Source of the DNA: Protula sp. h YS-2021
Lineage: Eukaryota; Annelida; Polychaeta; Sabellida; Serpulidae
NCBI GenBank assembly: GCA_949752745.1
Contig: OX457026.1
Location: 76,488,275-76,552,274, forward strand
Length of the DNA stretch: 64,000 bases
Direction of reading: 5' to 3'
Position 1 is the first letter of the stretch. The number at the start of each line of letters is the position of its first letter. Both the position numbers and the translations under genes were made by a program. The notes beneath the pieces are model-generated. The model was given only the letters and a program-made list of their open reading frames with translations, was not told the DNA's origin and searched no databases. Of this stretch, positions 35,338-46,868 are shown in pieces.

Positions 35338-35713
35338 GATTACGCGTCACCCCATCTGAGCATACTGAGTGCAGATATAGTGCGTGGTAAAATTTTGAAG
35401 AAGGACATAAAAATAGCAAAAGTAGGCATATAATAAAAGTAATACATCATTCTGAGTGCGTACGAGATTGTTTTTTGCCTTGAGCCTACGGGCGTATACG
35501 GACCTCCCCCTTTTTTGGGGGATATCCTTTACATTATTCATTGCTTAAAACAAGAGATTGCAATGTTAAGCATTAAGCATAAAGAAGTTGATTGATTGTT
35601 CCAGTCTGAATTCTTGTACTTACGTATCAGGGGTCAACATTTATATTCTCTCAGTCACTGTATCGGTAAGGAGAAACATGAAGTGTCCTTTTATATGCCT
35701 AAAATCAATGTAA

Positions 35714-36226
35714 ACTAGAACCTCATTTCGCTAGCGAAATGTTAAACACTTGACAAAAATTAAAACGCAAAATACTTCCTTCAATAGGTTATTTCTTGAA
35801 CAATATATTGCAAACAACACAGCTTGATTACATCTTATAAGCCGAGTATTGTTTGGCTTTTGCTGACTCAAGGTTTTATTGATTGATCAGGCATACGCCG
35901 TGTTATCTATTTACGCAGTGAGAGCTCGCACAAAGCTGAGCAACTGTGTGTTCTGTGCTTGGCGTTAAATGCTCCGTATTTACGTGCAAAAATACACTCT
36001 TTTCACATGGCGTTTTAAACAAGAAAACGAAATCGAAGGCGAAAATAAAAAGTTTCACCTTCATATCAAGTTCTACCTAAGTCCCCAGTTTCGTGGCCCT
36101 AGGGCCCGTAATGCCAGAGGAGAAGATCGCATAGGAAATCCGATCACTGTGAAGAAAAAAAGATACCAACGGCTGCTCGCACAAATTCAAAAAGCCCTTG
36201 CAAGCCAAAGGCTTGTCAAGTGTTAA
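35714..36226 (+). repeat. fold-back MITE, copy H
   Basis: From ACTAGAACCTCATTTCGC to GGCTTGTCAAGTGTTAA. It is more diverged in the middle than the other copies (for example GTTTCACCTTCATATCAAG and CCGTAATGCCAGAGG), so it is an older insertion. Confidence 0.85.
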
Positions 36227-36718
36227 TGAGGGAAAATATGCCCATTTAAATGAGTGGTGGTGAGATGCTGTCAGGAGAGGAATTAAAGGATTTTTTCTGA
36301 CCAAAAGTGCCAAACTTTAAGTACTGCTTCAGACCAGGAAGTCCAAAGTTTTCTCGCAGTTGCGGATAGACTATTAATTGTCAAGTCCACCTTTCGGTTT
36401 ACCGTAGTTAACTTTTTTCTTTTCATTATTGTATAAGTTGACAGAACTTGTAGCAGTTTGTTAGGCTTAAAAGTTTCTATATATTCTTTTCCATGTTGCT
36501 AGGTGAAGTTGCGCTGCGGTACACACTCTGAAACGTAGCTAATGAAAGCTAGGCATAAATTGTCGCCCTTTCTACCTGTTCTACATGATCTGGGGGAAAA
36601 CTTGAAAATTGTATGTTTCTATGCTTGAAATAAATGAAAGCAAGGGAAAATAGCTAAATTCATTGATAGGTGGTAAGATGCTGTTATCAAAAGAATTACC
36701 TGTGCTGCCGCTCTATAC

Positions 36719-36803
36719 TTTTTTCAGACTTATTTTATTTTATTTTATTTTTTTGCTTTTATACTTTTTTTATACTTTTTTTTTGGGGGGGGGGGGGGGG
36801 GGG
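36719..36803. repeat. T-rich tract followed by poly-G (about 20)
   Basis: (TTTTA)n-like sequence runs into TTTTTTTGGGG and an uninterrupted G run ending at 36803. Long G runs like this are prone to assembly error and could form quadruplex structures. Confidence 0.9.
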
Positions 36804-37017
36804 TCAACATGCTTGTCTGAAGAAAAACTGTTATTTTGGTATTTTTTCGTACTTTCCTTTATTAAGTGTATAATTTTTTTAAATGATTAATTTATTATCA
36901 TTGCAAGTTATTCTTTTTTGCGAAAAATGATATTTACCATGTAATGATACTTTAAAATAAGAAATATTCTAATATTGAAAATGTCACTAAATTTCAGCTC
37001 TTAATTGACTATTGTGT

Positions 37018-37252
37018 GAGCTTGTTAACACGTAACTTAAAAACTGCTGCAAGGATTTTAATGAAACTTGGTATGTAGTTCTATGGGAACAAACACAGAT
37101 CGGTATTGTAAATGGGCCAGGTTCGTCCAAGGAAAATGGACCAGCTGGACTTAGAAAATTTCAGCTCTTGATTGACTATTGATGGCCTTGTTTAACTGAT
37201 GGGGGATGGGCTGTGGGGAATATGTGGGCTATACAGACTGCTCTAGTTTTTT
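37018..37252. repeat. hairpin-headed dispersed repeat, copy 1 (headless)
   Basis: Shares CTTAAAAACTGCTGCAAGGA, GGGAACAAACACAGATCGGT, CAGGTTCGTCCAAGGAAAAT and TTGATTGACTATTGATGGCC with the copy at 40377 but lacks the hairpin start. Confidence 0.85.
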
Positions 37253-38179
37253 TAATCGTCAGAATTGACGACTTGAGGTTCCTTTTTTTATCCCTTTTTT
37301 GGCACTTTGAGATACTTTTTTTGGCCTGCAGGGCTACTTTTTTCTGTACGAGCGAATCAAAACTGTCTTACAAAACAGTAGATAAACAATTAAGAATAAA
37401 TTCCAAGATTAAAGGCTCGTTGACAGAACTTATTACCGGGCCCCGAATGTGCGCCTCGAGCATATCTAAGCGGTGTGTTTATTGTGTTTTTAACTGTGGT
37501 ATGATTATATCCCGGGTGCAGGTGTGTTGAAGGTTAGAAAATAATCTGAGACTGGTTTTTAAATCCAAATCTAAACAGCCGTTCGTGTTTCTGTATCGAT
37601 AACACGATTAAGTTTCGTCTACGGGCTTCTAGGTATACGGCAGGACTCCAGTTGCAGGGGATGGGGATAAAAATTCGTTGGAATAAAAGGATAAAACTAA
37701 AAAAAACGCTATTTTCACACATATCACACCATTTTGACATATTTTCAATTTCCCCGATTTCGATGTTAAGTTTTAATTGCATGTTGTTGTCCTAGTTGGC
37801 TGAAGTATTCAGTAAAATAAAAGAAAAAGAAAAACGGGACGAAGCCGTTTCTTACAGATAGAACGCAGCGAGTATCATAAGTAGATTTGTACTTTGAATT
37901 TTGCCGAAAACTTTTGACGTTTCCACGATATAAGGTTAGGATGAACGTATAAAGAAATGACATAAAACAGTAACAGTTATAAACATTCTACTTTACTACA
38001 ACATATTCACATGTGGTGACACACTGAAGGAGACAGAATGATCTGTGAAGTAATTTTTAAAATCTCATATAATGACTAATTCAGTTTAAAAGTACGTATA
38101 TTAAAAGAGAATGAGAATCTTGATGTTTTTTTTTTTTTGGTAGCTTCTCATTTCTTTATAATTTACCCTAACTTTGCAG

Positions 38180-38335
38180 TCGAAACGACACATGCATGGG
38201 AATAGTCCGAAAGTACGACTTGGCTTGTTAGGTTACGGTGTACGTTTTGATCCGACTGATGCCAGATCCAGCGCCTTCCGGGACTGCTTGGACCTGCACT
38301 ATTCTTTATGGCGGGATAAAAAGGTGCATTTTATG
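38180..38335 (+). other. exon-like open block, unassigned
   Basis: Preceded by the acceptor CTAACTTTGCAG and followed by GTAAAC, an open phase-0 block of 52 codons reads SKRHMHGNSPKVRLGLLGYG and ends DLHYSLWRDKKVHFM. I do not recognise it. It could be an exon of an unseen gene, part of a repeat, or chance. No neighbouring exon joins convincingly. Confidence 0.2.
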
Positions 38336-38839
38336 GTAAACCAAGGAACACCAAAATGTGATACGGCTGAATAAGAAAAAATAAATTTGTTACAAGTCAA
38401 TACAGAAATATTTAAGAACAATAATCTGGAGCCACGTGCCTGTTAATATGAGCAGAGACGTTAACTATCGGGTCGTGCTGAGCGGGTGCGCGCCTCTAGT
38501 GTATCTAACTGGCAAACAACATGGAGGTAACATCCAACCAAATGACTGTTCATTTTAGATGACCAAAAGTAACGCCAGATAGACATGTGCTTATTACAGG
38601 CATGGGCAGACAGGTGGCTTATGGACTATAATGTGTTGAAGTGATAACGGTAACATTGAAAGGAAGCTTAAGAGGTTACATGCTTGACCTAAGAAGTATA
38701 TGTCTGATGTCAGCCTTACCTCGGTGTCAAACTCAGTGCTGCTCTTAGCTAAAGTGATCACTATTTCGATCGGTGCAGCTGGCTGGTGTGCTTAACACGT
38801 TTACGCTGTACGACGCATCCTCCATCCTCCAGAACGCCA

Positions 38840-39190
38840 TTAAGGAAGGAGCCTGTACGAGTCCAAATACAGATAAAGATGATCGAGGCCTGGAACAGGC
38901 ACAGAGGAACGCGGCACGATTTGTAAGTGATTCATACCACAACGTATCAGTGCCATTGAGCTAATAAATGCACTGTGTTTGAAATCCTGGAGCAACGAAG
39001 GCGCACGTTTTTCAGACCAGGCCTTCTGCCGTATTGGCAATGGCCATCTATGGACAAGTCTACTCTGTCTAGTACCCAACAACTCGCCACCAGCTACGGT
39101 TCACGCGACCACGAACCCAGATCTACGCTTTTGAATACTGATCCTACCTGGAGCCGTTAGGATATTGAATATGCTTGCCGATTGAACTGA
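38840..39190 (+). pseudogene. LINE ORF2 C-terminal fragment
   Basis: The plus strand reads DDRGLEQAQRNAARFVSDSY (compare the DI.RLEQVQRRAARFV block after the RT thumb of CR1/Jockey-type elements), then EILEQRRRTFF in another frame. Further on come traces of the C-terminal H..T.TNPD..., then VRILNMLAD, in the place of RDWN.LP. Frameshifts separate the blocks. It is in the opposite orientation to the LINE at 30017-32470 and must be a separate, 5'-truncated insertion. Confidence 0.6.
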
Positions 39191-39909
39191 AAGCATTTGA
39201 AACATTTGGGAACATCTAACGCTGGTACTATTTGCAACCTGATCGCACAGGCCCCACAAATGTATAATCTAGATCCACACTTTGTGTTTTTAATGACATT
39301 CTTAACTCACTGAGTGACTATCACCAGGTTTTATCTTAGTTGCAACACCGATTTTATCTGCATCCGATGACTTGTGCTCCCATTTATTTGTTTAAATTCA
39401 AGATTCAACGAATTTAATCTTGTATCTGCAAGAGATCTTTATTCTGCAGGTCAAATTGTTGGAATTTCGCAGGTTATTGGAACGGTGCTGTTGAGACTCG
39501 GTGTGAAAAAAGTCCTTACATTCGTCGGGTTGGGGGAATAATTTAGAGCAGGATGCAGTCTCCTGGAAGAGTGCTGTCTGCTTTTCTGGAAGCTATTTTA
39601 AAAACGAGTATAATTAAATTGGCTTTCGCATGAGTTTAATGTTTGCATGTTTGAAATTTACCTGAAGTTCATCCAGCAGTCTGTTACTAATTATGACCGC
39701 GAATACTTTGATAGGCAGGGTGTTGTGGAAAGACCTTAACAAAACAGTACATCGACCCTTTTTTACAATGATGTAAACACTTCATTTCTTGAAAGAACAG
39801 TTCTTACACTGGCCAAAATAATGCAGTCATCAAAATGACCAAGGGGACAATAATTGAAAACTTTTCTGTTTTCAGGTGTTTTTGAAAATCCATTGCGCAG
39901 ATTCCATCA

Positions 39910-39945
39910 ATGAAAGTTCAACGCGACAACTATGTTGAAATGGAG
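39910..39945 (+). CDS. TJP/ZO: candidate alternative first exon of the ZO gene
   Basis: ATG AAA GTT begins twelve open codons, MKVQRDNYVEME, ending at a consensus donor GTGAGT in phase 0. Splicing to exon 2 (53123) would give [20 protein letters not shown]. This resembles the way vertebrate ZO-1 and ZO-2 begin just before PDZ1 (…MEE-x-IWEQHTVTL). The ATG lies 9 bases after a TTGCGCAG acceptor-like site. The evidence is phase, donor and resemblance only; without transcripts it stays a candidate. Confidence 0.35.
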
Positions 39946-40376
39946 GTGAGTGAATCTTTAGGATTTACCAGAGAGGTGAGTACTGTTTACTTATAACAGA
40001 TGTTTTTTGCTTCACCTTGTGAGGCTTAGAAAAACAAAATGTGTCCGCTGGTCTTAAATATTTTTCGTTTATTCGAAAAATATTATCGTTTCAGGATAGG
40101 TAGATATACAAGTCTTTATCAGCGAGGTTGTTCATCGCTCACGAACCTGCGTAAAATTTAATTTTTGTTTTAATTATTATTTTTTGCTTGCCTGAAACCT
40201 GGTGGGGCGTGTAATGAACCAAAAAATGAATGCAAATATGATTACACGCGATAATATTGCATTTATAATCGAGCCACAAAATGGGGCCAAATTTCAAACA
40301 AATGAAAAGGTTGTTGGTGAAAAAATTGTTGCTGATTAATCATAAACCACAAGCAGAATGTTGAGGAATGACGATT

Positions 40377-40676
40377 TTTTATTCCCCACAGGTAGAACCT
40401 GTGGGGAATATATGCGATCGACCGCGTGTCGGTCTGTCTGTCGGTCTGTCATCAAGAGCTTGTTATCACGATAACTTAAAAACTGCTGCAAGGATTTTAA
40501 TGCAACTTCGTATGTAGCTTCTGTGGGAACAAACATATATCGGTATTGTAAATGGACCAGGTTCGTCCAAGGAAAATGTACCAACTTGACTTGGACAATT
40601 TCAGCCCTTGATTGACTATTGATGGCCGTGTTTGACTGATGGGGGGGGCCTGTGGGCTGTGCACACAGCTCTAGTT
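40377..40676. repeat. hairpin-headed dispersed repeat, copy 2 (fullest)
   Basis: Begins with the hairpin ATTCCCCACAGGT-AGA-ACCTGTGGGGAAT (40381-40409), then GCGATCGACCGCG and tandem TCGGTCTGT, then the common body, and ends CACACAGCTCTAGTTTAAT. Confidence 0.85.
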
Positions 40677-41890
40677 TAATCTGTGCACTGCTTAAAGAGT
40701 GCAACGGCGTGAGCAGTCGCAAAACGAGAACTCCCTTTTGGTGTAATGGCGAAAAGATCGCATTTTTCTTCATGGAAGAAAGGGTGGGCCTTTTGCTTGA
40801 AATGCCCACTCATTCATTTGGGCCCGCTCTCCCCGTGTGGCAGAATGTTGTATTTCTTTTCTTTTTCTTTCTTTTTTTTTGGCGCCTTGTCGCCTTTTCA
40901 TCATCTAGCTCGCAACTGGCAGTGATGAGGTACGAATGCCTGTGGCCTCGTGCTGAAGACGGTTTATCGCATTTATTGCGACATTGACCCGGCAACTGGA
41001 TCTTTGGCATTAATTTACTATGGTTTCAGCAACTCAACACCTGGTCATTACTTGAGCTGCAAGTGAAAGTCTGCGAATAGTTTACGTGAAAATGCTTGGC
41101 GAGTGTGTGTTCTATTACTATTCATCACTCCATCGTACAGTTGCAATGTAGGACTATCATACCCGTTTATACCCGAAAGCCAGGTTGTATTGAAAAGTTC
41201 AGTCGCTGCAAGGTGCGGTCTTATTTTTCCGTGAATGATTTTGAGTTATCTGAGACCTAAGGCAGATGTAACCGGTTTTGCAACGCGTTTCAGTTTCTGC
41301 GCAACTACAAGCCTTTGCACACCGCGACGGAACTGTGATCATGATGGAGCCCGGTTTGGGAGGTACCTTTCAAGATCGTGAACTGTGAGCAGGCTCTGAG
41401 ATTAATTGAATCTGAGCTTATATCAACCCGTGATTGGAAATGATTGATTATGATTGGATCAACAGAGGCAGAACGTAATAAGCTTGGCCTATGGAGCGCT
41501 TCTATTCAGTCACGCACCGGGATGTGCGGCGCTCTGTCCTTTGTAAATCGGAAGTTAAAAACTGGGCGAATTAAAAAAAAAGAAGGAGCAGTCAAAAATT
41601 GAGCCACGATGTGCAATAAGTGGGCGTTTACTTCACAGCAGTACGAATAGCCTTTAGAAAAGGAGATATTTACTAATATTAGGAGTTATTTACTAATTTT
41701 TGGTCCGATTTTTGTCAGCATGAAGTGCTTGGGGCTATAGCGTTGAGTAGGGATAGCACAAGTAATAAACAGTCTTTGGATATAGGTACCCGCTGCCTCA
41801 CGATTGGAAATCAGCAGTGACCCGAGGTCCCTAGACTTAGGTTCAGGTTCCTACGTCTCAGGCTCCTGATTATAGATAAATTTATACATC

Positions 41891-41978
41891 AACCCCCCCC
41901 CCCCCCTCCCCATTTTTCGTTCGGGCTCCCTGAATTTGTCCGCCGGGGCCCAGAGCCCCCCCCCCTCCCCCCTCCGCC
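41891..41978. repeat. poly-C rich tract
   Basis: Three C runs (41891-41908, around 41957-41966 and 41968-41974) with C/T interruptions. Confidence 0.9.
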
Positions 41979-43777
41979 TAAAAACTATCCAAGCTTAATA
42001 ACTTGTCTGGTTTCTGTAGCTGTAACATTTATTTTAATACGGTTTTAACTTTTTTTCAGTACGGTGCTGATTTCAACTGAGTGTTCGGTTTTCGTAGGAG
42101 GCTGGAATGACTGCTACATCTCGTGGCAAGTTACATAATTCTCTATGTGAAAGGCGAGGATCTGCCTGAGAAATTGGCGAAAATCTTCGAACATGATTTG
42201 CCACGGCGTATGAAAAAAGGTGTATGCAAAAGTTGCTGTATATGACATCTTAAGTGTTCTTTCACAAAGGGGAAATTTCCAGTAAGAAGTGTGTTTGCAC
42301 AAAGTGTGCATAAAAATTGGGTGATTTACCTATCTAAACAAGACGTTTTTTCAATGCATTGAAAAAAGGAGAAAAATCTGGCACAAACGGTAAAATGTTT
42401 ATTGATGAGGTTATTTCAACAAAAGCAAGCCGTACAGTTTCTACGCCTCCGGGATGTATTTAAGTTCACCTGTGAACATATGTCGAACATTTAAACATAG
42501 CGAAAAATAGGTGCTTTACAAGATATATCTCATTTTGTGTATTTTGTGCACGTCCATTGATATACAGAGAATGTTGGCAATCTTGCCCTCCGGGCGTAAC
42601 TCACGGTAGGGCTGGTGCCAGGAATTTTGTAGTAATTCCCATATAGACTCTCTTTGCCTCTGAGCAAAGTTATAGGTTTGATGCCTTCAATCTTGTGTTT
42701 TCCATATTGAACTGTTCGTGGGAAGATGCACCTGGGACTTTGATAGGGAATTTGGTTGCTCATATTTTAAATGAATACAGTGATAGAGATTGATTCATTT
42801 GAGCAAATATTGGATAAAACCCCCTGGAAATATTAGCGTGGGTTTTCCGCAGGCTCATACTCTTTGGTGCGGCTCATACTCTTTGAATACGTGTTAGATT
42901 ACAGAACTGAGAGAAAAAAATTGAGTGTGTTTGAATACCTTTCCAACTGATGCTAGATATTGGAATGCACAGTGTGCCCTAGAAGTTGAAGCCCTGCATT
43001 ACGAACTTCACCGCCTTCAAATAACGTTAGCTGTCTTCTTAGCTGAATTTTTAGACTATTATTTTTGAGTGCACTGGCGTGGTCGGAATTCAGATATCTA
43101 TTTCTGTTTGAACAAAAAAAAATATATACAGCTCAAGGCTAATCATAACCAGTGAAAAACAGCAGTCTAATGGTGTTTCACATCGTGTATGCGATAAGAA
43201 GGTACAGTGCGTTATCTTGAATGATATGGTTGATCTTTGTATCAAATGTTTAGTTTGGATTCAACACATGCGCAAAAAAATAAACAAGTAAATAAATAAG
43301 AAAGAAAAAAAATACTGGAAAAAATTTGAAACAAAAGAAAACAATTGCAAGACTAGCCACAAAAACAAAATTATTTTCATGCATTATAATCTTTGATTGG
43401 AATGTTATGTCGTCCTGTTTTAAAATGTTGTTTTTAAATAGGGGTGGGGGAAAAATCGACCACTTCGGATCTCGCTCGCAAAAATCTTTTTTGAAACTAC
43501 AATCATCACTGACGCATAAACCGAAAACCGTTTGAAAATCGGTTGAAAATTCGCGCGCCAACTTGAGTTTAAAATTTGGGAGAGAAAAATGCCAATTTTA
43601 ATCAAAATATCGACCTGAACTGTAACTTAAATTTACTATTTTATTCCAGATCTCTTTATTTCTTTCTAAAACTGATTTATGTGTGTTAAAGCAGTGAAAA
43701 TGAAATGATGGGCAACAAATAAAGAGTTTTATACCAATTTAAAGCACATTAGTGGATTTTAATAAACCTTTTTTTAT

Positions 43778-43998
43778 TTCCCACAGTAGAGCCTGTACGG
43801 AATGTATGTGATCGACCGCGTGACGGTCTGTCGGTCTGTTATCAACAGCTTGTTAACAGGATAACTTAAAAACTGCTGCAAGAATTTTAATAAAACTTGG
43901 TGTGTAGCTTTTATGGGAACAAACACAGATCTGTATTATTAATGGGCCAGGTTCGTCCAAAGCAAATGGACCAGATGGACTTCAAAAATTTCATCACC
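43778..43998. repeat. hairpin-headed dispersed repeat, copy 3
   Basis: TTTCCCACAGTAGAGCCTGT with a decayed hairpin, GATCGACCGCGTGACGGTCT, then the common body to GACTTCAAAAATTTCATC. The right end is missing. Confidence 0.85.
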
Positions 43999-44044
43999 AC
44001 TGGTTTTTACCATTATCTTCCCTAATGCAACATGCATGTAACTC

Positions 44045-44480
44045 TCAAGCTCACGACGGTCTCTTGTAACAACTCTGGGAACAGTAGTATCCACAGCATC
44101 TCTTTTCGAAAAGTGAATTGCTGCTGTACGAGTTCCCTACGTATGCTTTTTTCTTGTTGGATTTCGTTTGCTTCCGATGAACAACGACAGAGATATGGCA
44201 CACACAAATGTGGATACAAAAATGACTAACGCCAAAAACGTAAAAACGTTGAAAATTTCACTTAGTTTAGCAAAATCGAAAAATAACCGCCGTTGCACAA
44301 CTTCACTCCAAATACTTTCTTCCTGACAGATGTGGTTTGCTTCCGATGAACAGTAACAGAGATATGGCGCGCACAAAACTGCGGACAGACGAACGAGCTG
44401 AAAACTAGACCCTTCCGTTGACAATTTTTCATCAAATCGAACGTAACAAAGACGTTGCACTGGTTCAATATACGTTGTAT
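44045..44480. repeat. ~185 bp diverged tandem duplication
   Basis: GTTTGCTTCCGATGAACAAC and GACAGAGATATGGCACACAC at 44167-44207 recur as GTTTGCTTCCGATGAACAGT and ACAGAGATATGGCGCGCACA near 44337-44377. Upstream, TTCGAAAAGTGAATTGCTGC resembles ATCGAAAAATAACCGCCGTT, and a third partial unit follows at 44430. The minus-strand frames here are a by-product of the repetition. Confidence 0.6.
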
Positions 44481-45465
44481 TAACAGCATTCAAAATGAAA
44501 AGGCAAAATCATAAATAGTTTTCGAATTACAGCGCGGACACGAGATGGTATACTACATCTGACGGACGGACAGACAAGGTGAAAACTCCCCCCCCCCCCC
44601 GATTACACTTGGGAAAATGCAGAGGTGTTCTCCAAATAGATGTTCTACATAGATTTTTTAATGAAGAAATCATAGCAACTAGGACCAAAGCTTGTTCCGT
44701 CACGGATGTTGCTCTAAAACAGGAGGTGTTCCCTAAGGGTGTTATAGTATATGTTACAGGGATTATGTGCTATTAGGGATTTCACAAAATTCCTACGAAA
44801 TTCGTATATGAACTTGCCCGATCAACATCGGTAATTTAGGGAGAATTTTATGTTTGCAATAACAGAATTAATAGCAGATTTTAAATTTGCATACGAAAAT
44901 ATCTATCCTGCGGAAAACCTAGATTTACGAAAAATTCCCGAAAAGCAACAAATTTCCGGGTAAAAATTATTTGAATGTCGGACCTGTATTATTCAGCATC
45001 TGCGATGACGAACACAACAGGATATTTGAAAGAATTTACATCAGTCTCGGCAAAAAAAATTTAAACTGTCATTTTATTGTATTTTTGTAATTTTTTAGGG
45101 TGGGGGTACAAAAGCCCAGGTTGGCGTGCGAATTTTTCATCAATTCGCTAATTATTGCTAGTTTCGGTGTCCAGGGATGTTAATCCTTCATTTAAACCTT
45201 TTGCGAGCAGGATCGGAAGTGGTCACCAAAAAAGTGCCCCGTTTCCCCCACCCCTATTTTAAAGGTGGAATTTGTTTAAAGTAATTGTTAGTTGGCGGAG
45301 AGGAAAGACAGAAAGAAATTCTCCACACATATTTTGTCCCTACAATTTTTTGCTATATGTATATTTTTTAAAAAAGAGATCACACCCACTCTTTTTCCTG
45401 GGGTTGGCAATTTCTGTGTCCTTGAAGGTGATAGTGATACGACTCACCGAGATTTTTGGGTTCTG

Positions 45466-45525
45466 CATGCCTGGCAGAGGCATGTCAAGGACTGCTGGCA
45501 GAGGCATGTCAAGGACTGCTGGCAC
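45466..45525 (+). repeat. 27 bp perfect tandem duplication
   Basis: TGGCAGAGGCATGTCAAGGA with CTGC is present twice in direct succession, followed by a third partial CTGGCA. Confidence 0.9.
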
Positions 45526-45529
45526 GTAT

Positions 45530-46700
45530 TTATTTCTCGAGGCCAGAGGCTACCACTAGATTCACATTGCGCACCACATACCATTGCAGAATAAACAGTG
45601 TGGATGCTTGTTTAAACAACACTGCTCTGACCGCTGTGTAGTTTCGAGGTTTTCGCTGGTCTGGATAATGTATTAAAAAAGGCTCACACAGATACAAAGA
45701 CGCTGTACGTTTTGTGATTGTGATTAAGTTGCTGTGCAAAAGAGAAAAAGACGGTCGAATTTTTTTTATGATGCGCAAAGACCCTTGGTATCTGTAAATT
45801 GTCAGGGGACAAAAACATAACTTGGTGGATAAAGAATAGTTTTAGAACTGAATTGTTTGTGGTATATAACATACCAAAAAACAACGGATTGCTATGGTAT
45901 GGAACTTGGTATCTGGCATGGTGCAGAGCTGAACGCGTGTTATCAAATGTAGATGATGGGAGTGAATGATACGTTACTCTCTTGCGTATTTATAAGAGCC
46001 TGATGGGCCGATATCATAGTCTGGGGGAATACATTCCTTCAAGCCACAGCAGTAAGTGATCGCCTAGGCTATTGGTCACAGAGTGGAACTGGCAATACCA
46101 TCGCATCGCTGAAGACGTGTGCGTGCAGTGTGTTGCCACTTCTCAATCTTATAAGCGATACTGGAAGATTGGATCATATGGATTAAGTGAATTAGTGAGG
46201 GATTTGGGTGTAGAATCTCAGCGATCACAATATACTTTGTTCTAGTATTTCGATCACAGAAAAATAAACAACACAATTACTATTATTAGGATGGCAATGA
46301 AAACTAGTTTAACTGAGAATAGCGTTCTCTTTGTTTTAAAAACAAAGCAGCCAGATAAAGAAGTTCAGATTTTTTATCAGTTTCCGAAAGCCAGCTGAGA
46401 ATGCTGAGTGGTATTGATTAGAAAAAAGCGTCTTTTTTCTTGTTCATGTTTTTAAGAAAAAAATTAATCTGCAACTGTGCGTCTAAAAAAACTCCTACAG
46501 CTTGATTCCAGTGGTTTGAAATAAAGGCATAAGAAATCGGGGAGAGAAAGAGAAGAAAACAATAAAAAACAAACGTGTTCGTCTCCGCCTTGTCTGATGC
46601 AAAACACTGTTTACGTTTTTCACAGTGCGTTTATTTGGATCAGTGATAAGGCAGGTCTCATATAACGGGATAAGGTACACGCGGTTTAGTACACGCAGCC
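45530..46700 (+). other. upstream region of ZO exon 1
   Basis: Holds a TATA-like TATTTATAAG near 45987 and, at about 46051, a possible donor GTAAGT that could end a 5' untranslated exon. Both are weak, and neither decides the transcription start. Confidence 0.25.
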
Positions 46701-46868
46701 ATGCCCGCTCAGGCCGAGAAAAGTAGTACCAGCCAGCCAGCGAGCGGTGCCACATTTGGCCTGTTTGGCAGTGTGAAGAAGCAACAGGCGTTAGCAATAC
46801 TTATGGGGCAGAGTGTGAAAGATAATAAGGATAATAAACGAGTCTTGAAGAAGTGGGATGACTTTGAG
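46701..46868 (+). CDS. TJP/ZO: ZO exon 1, N-terminal extension
   Basis: 56 codons from ATG to donor GTGAGA, phase 0. Begins [16 protein letters not shown] and ends [10 protein letters not shown]. The middle ([17 protein letters not shown]) could form a helix. I know no ZO N-terminus like it. Inclusion rests on phase and on being the nearest suitable ATG exon, 6.25 kb before exon 2. Confidence 0.65.

Noticed and set aside
44022..44493. Repeated minus-strand CAPYLCYCSSEAN-like peptides suggesting a cysteine-rich repeat protein
   Set aside because: The similarity comes from a ~185 bp tandem DNA duplication with frame changes between copies; no signal peptide or consistent frame.
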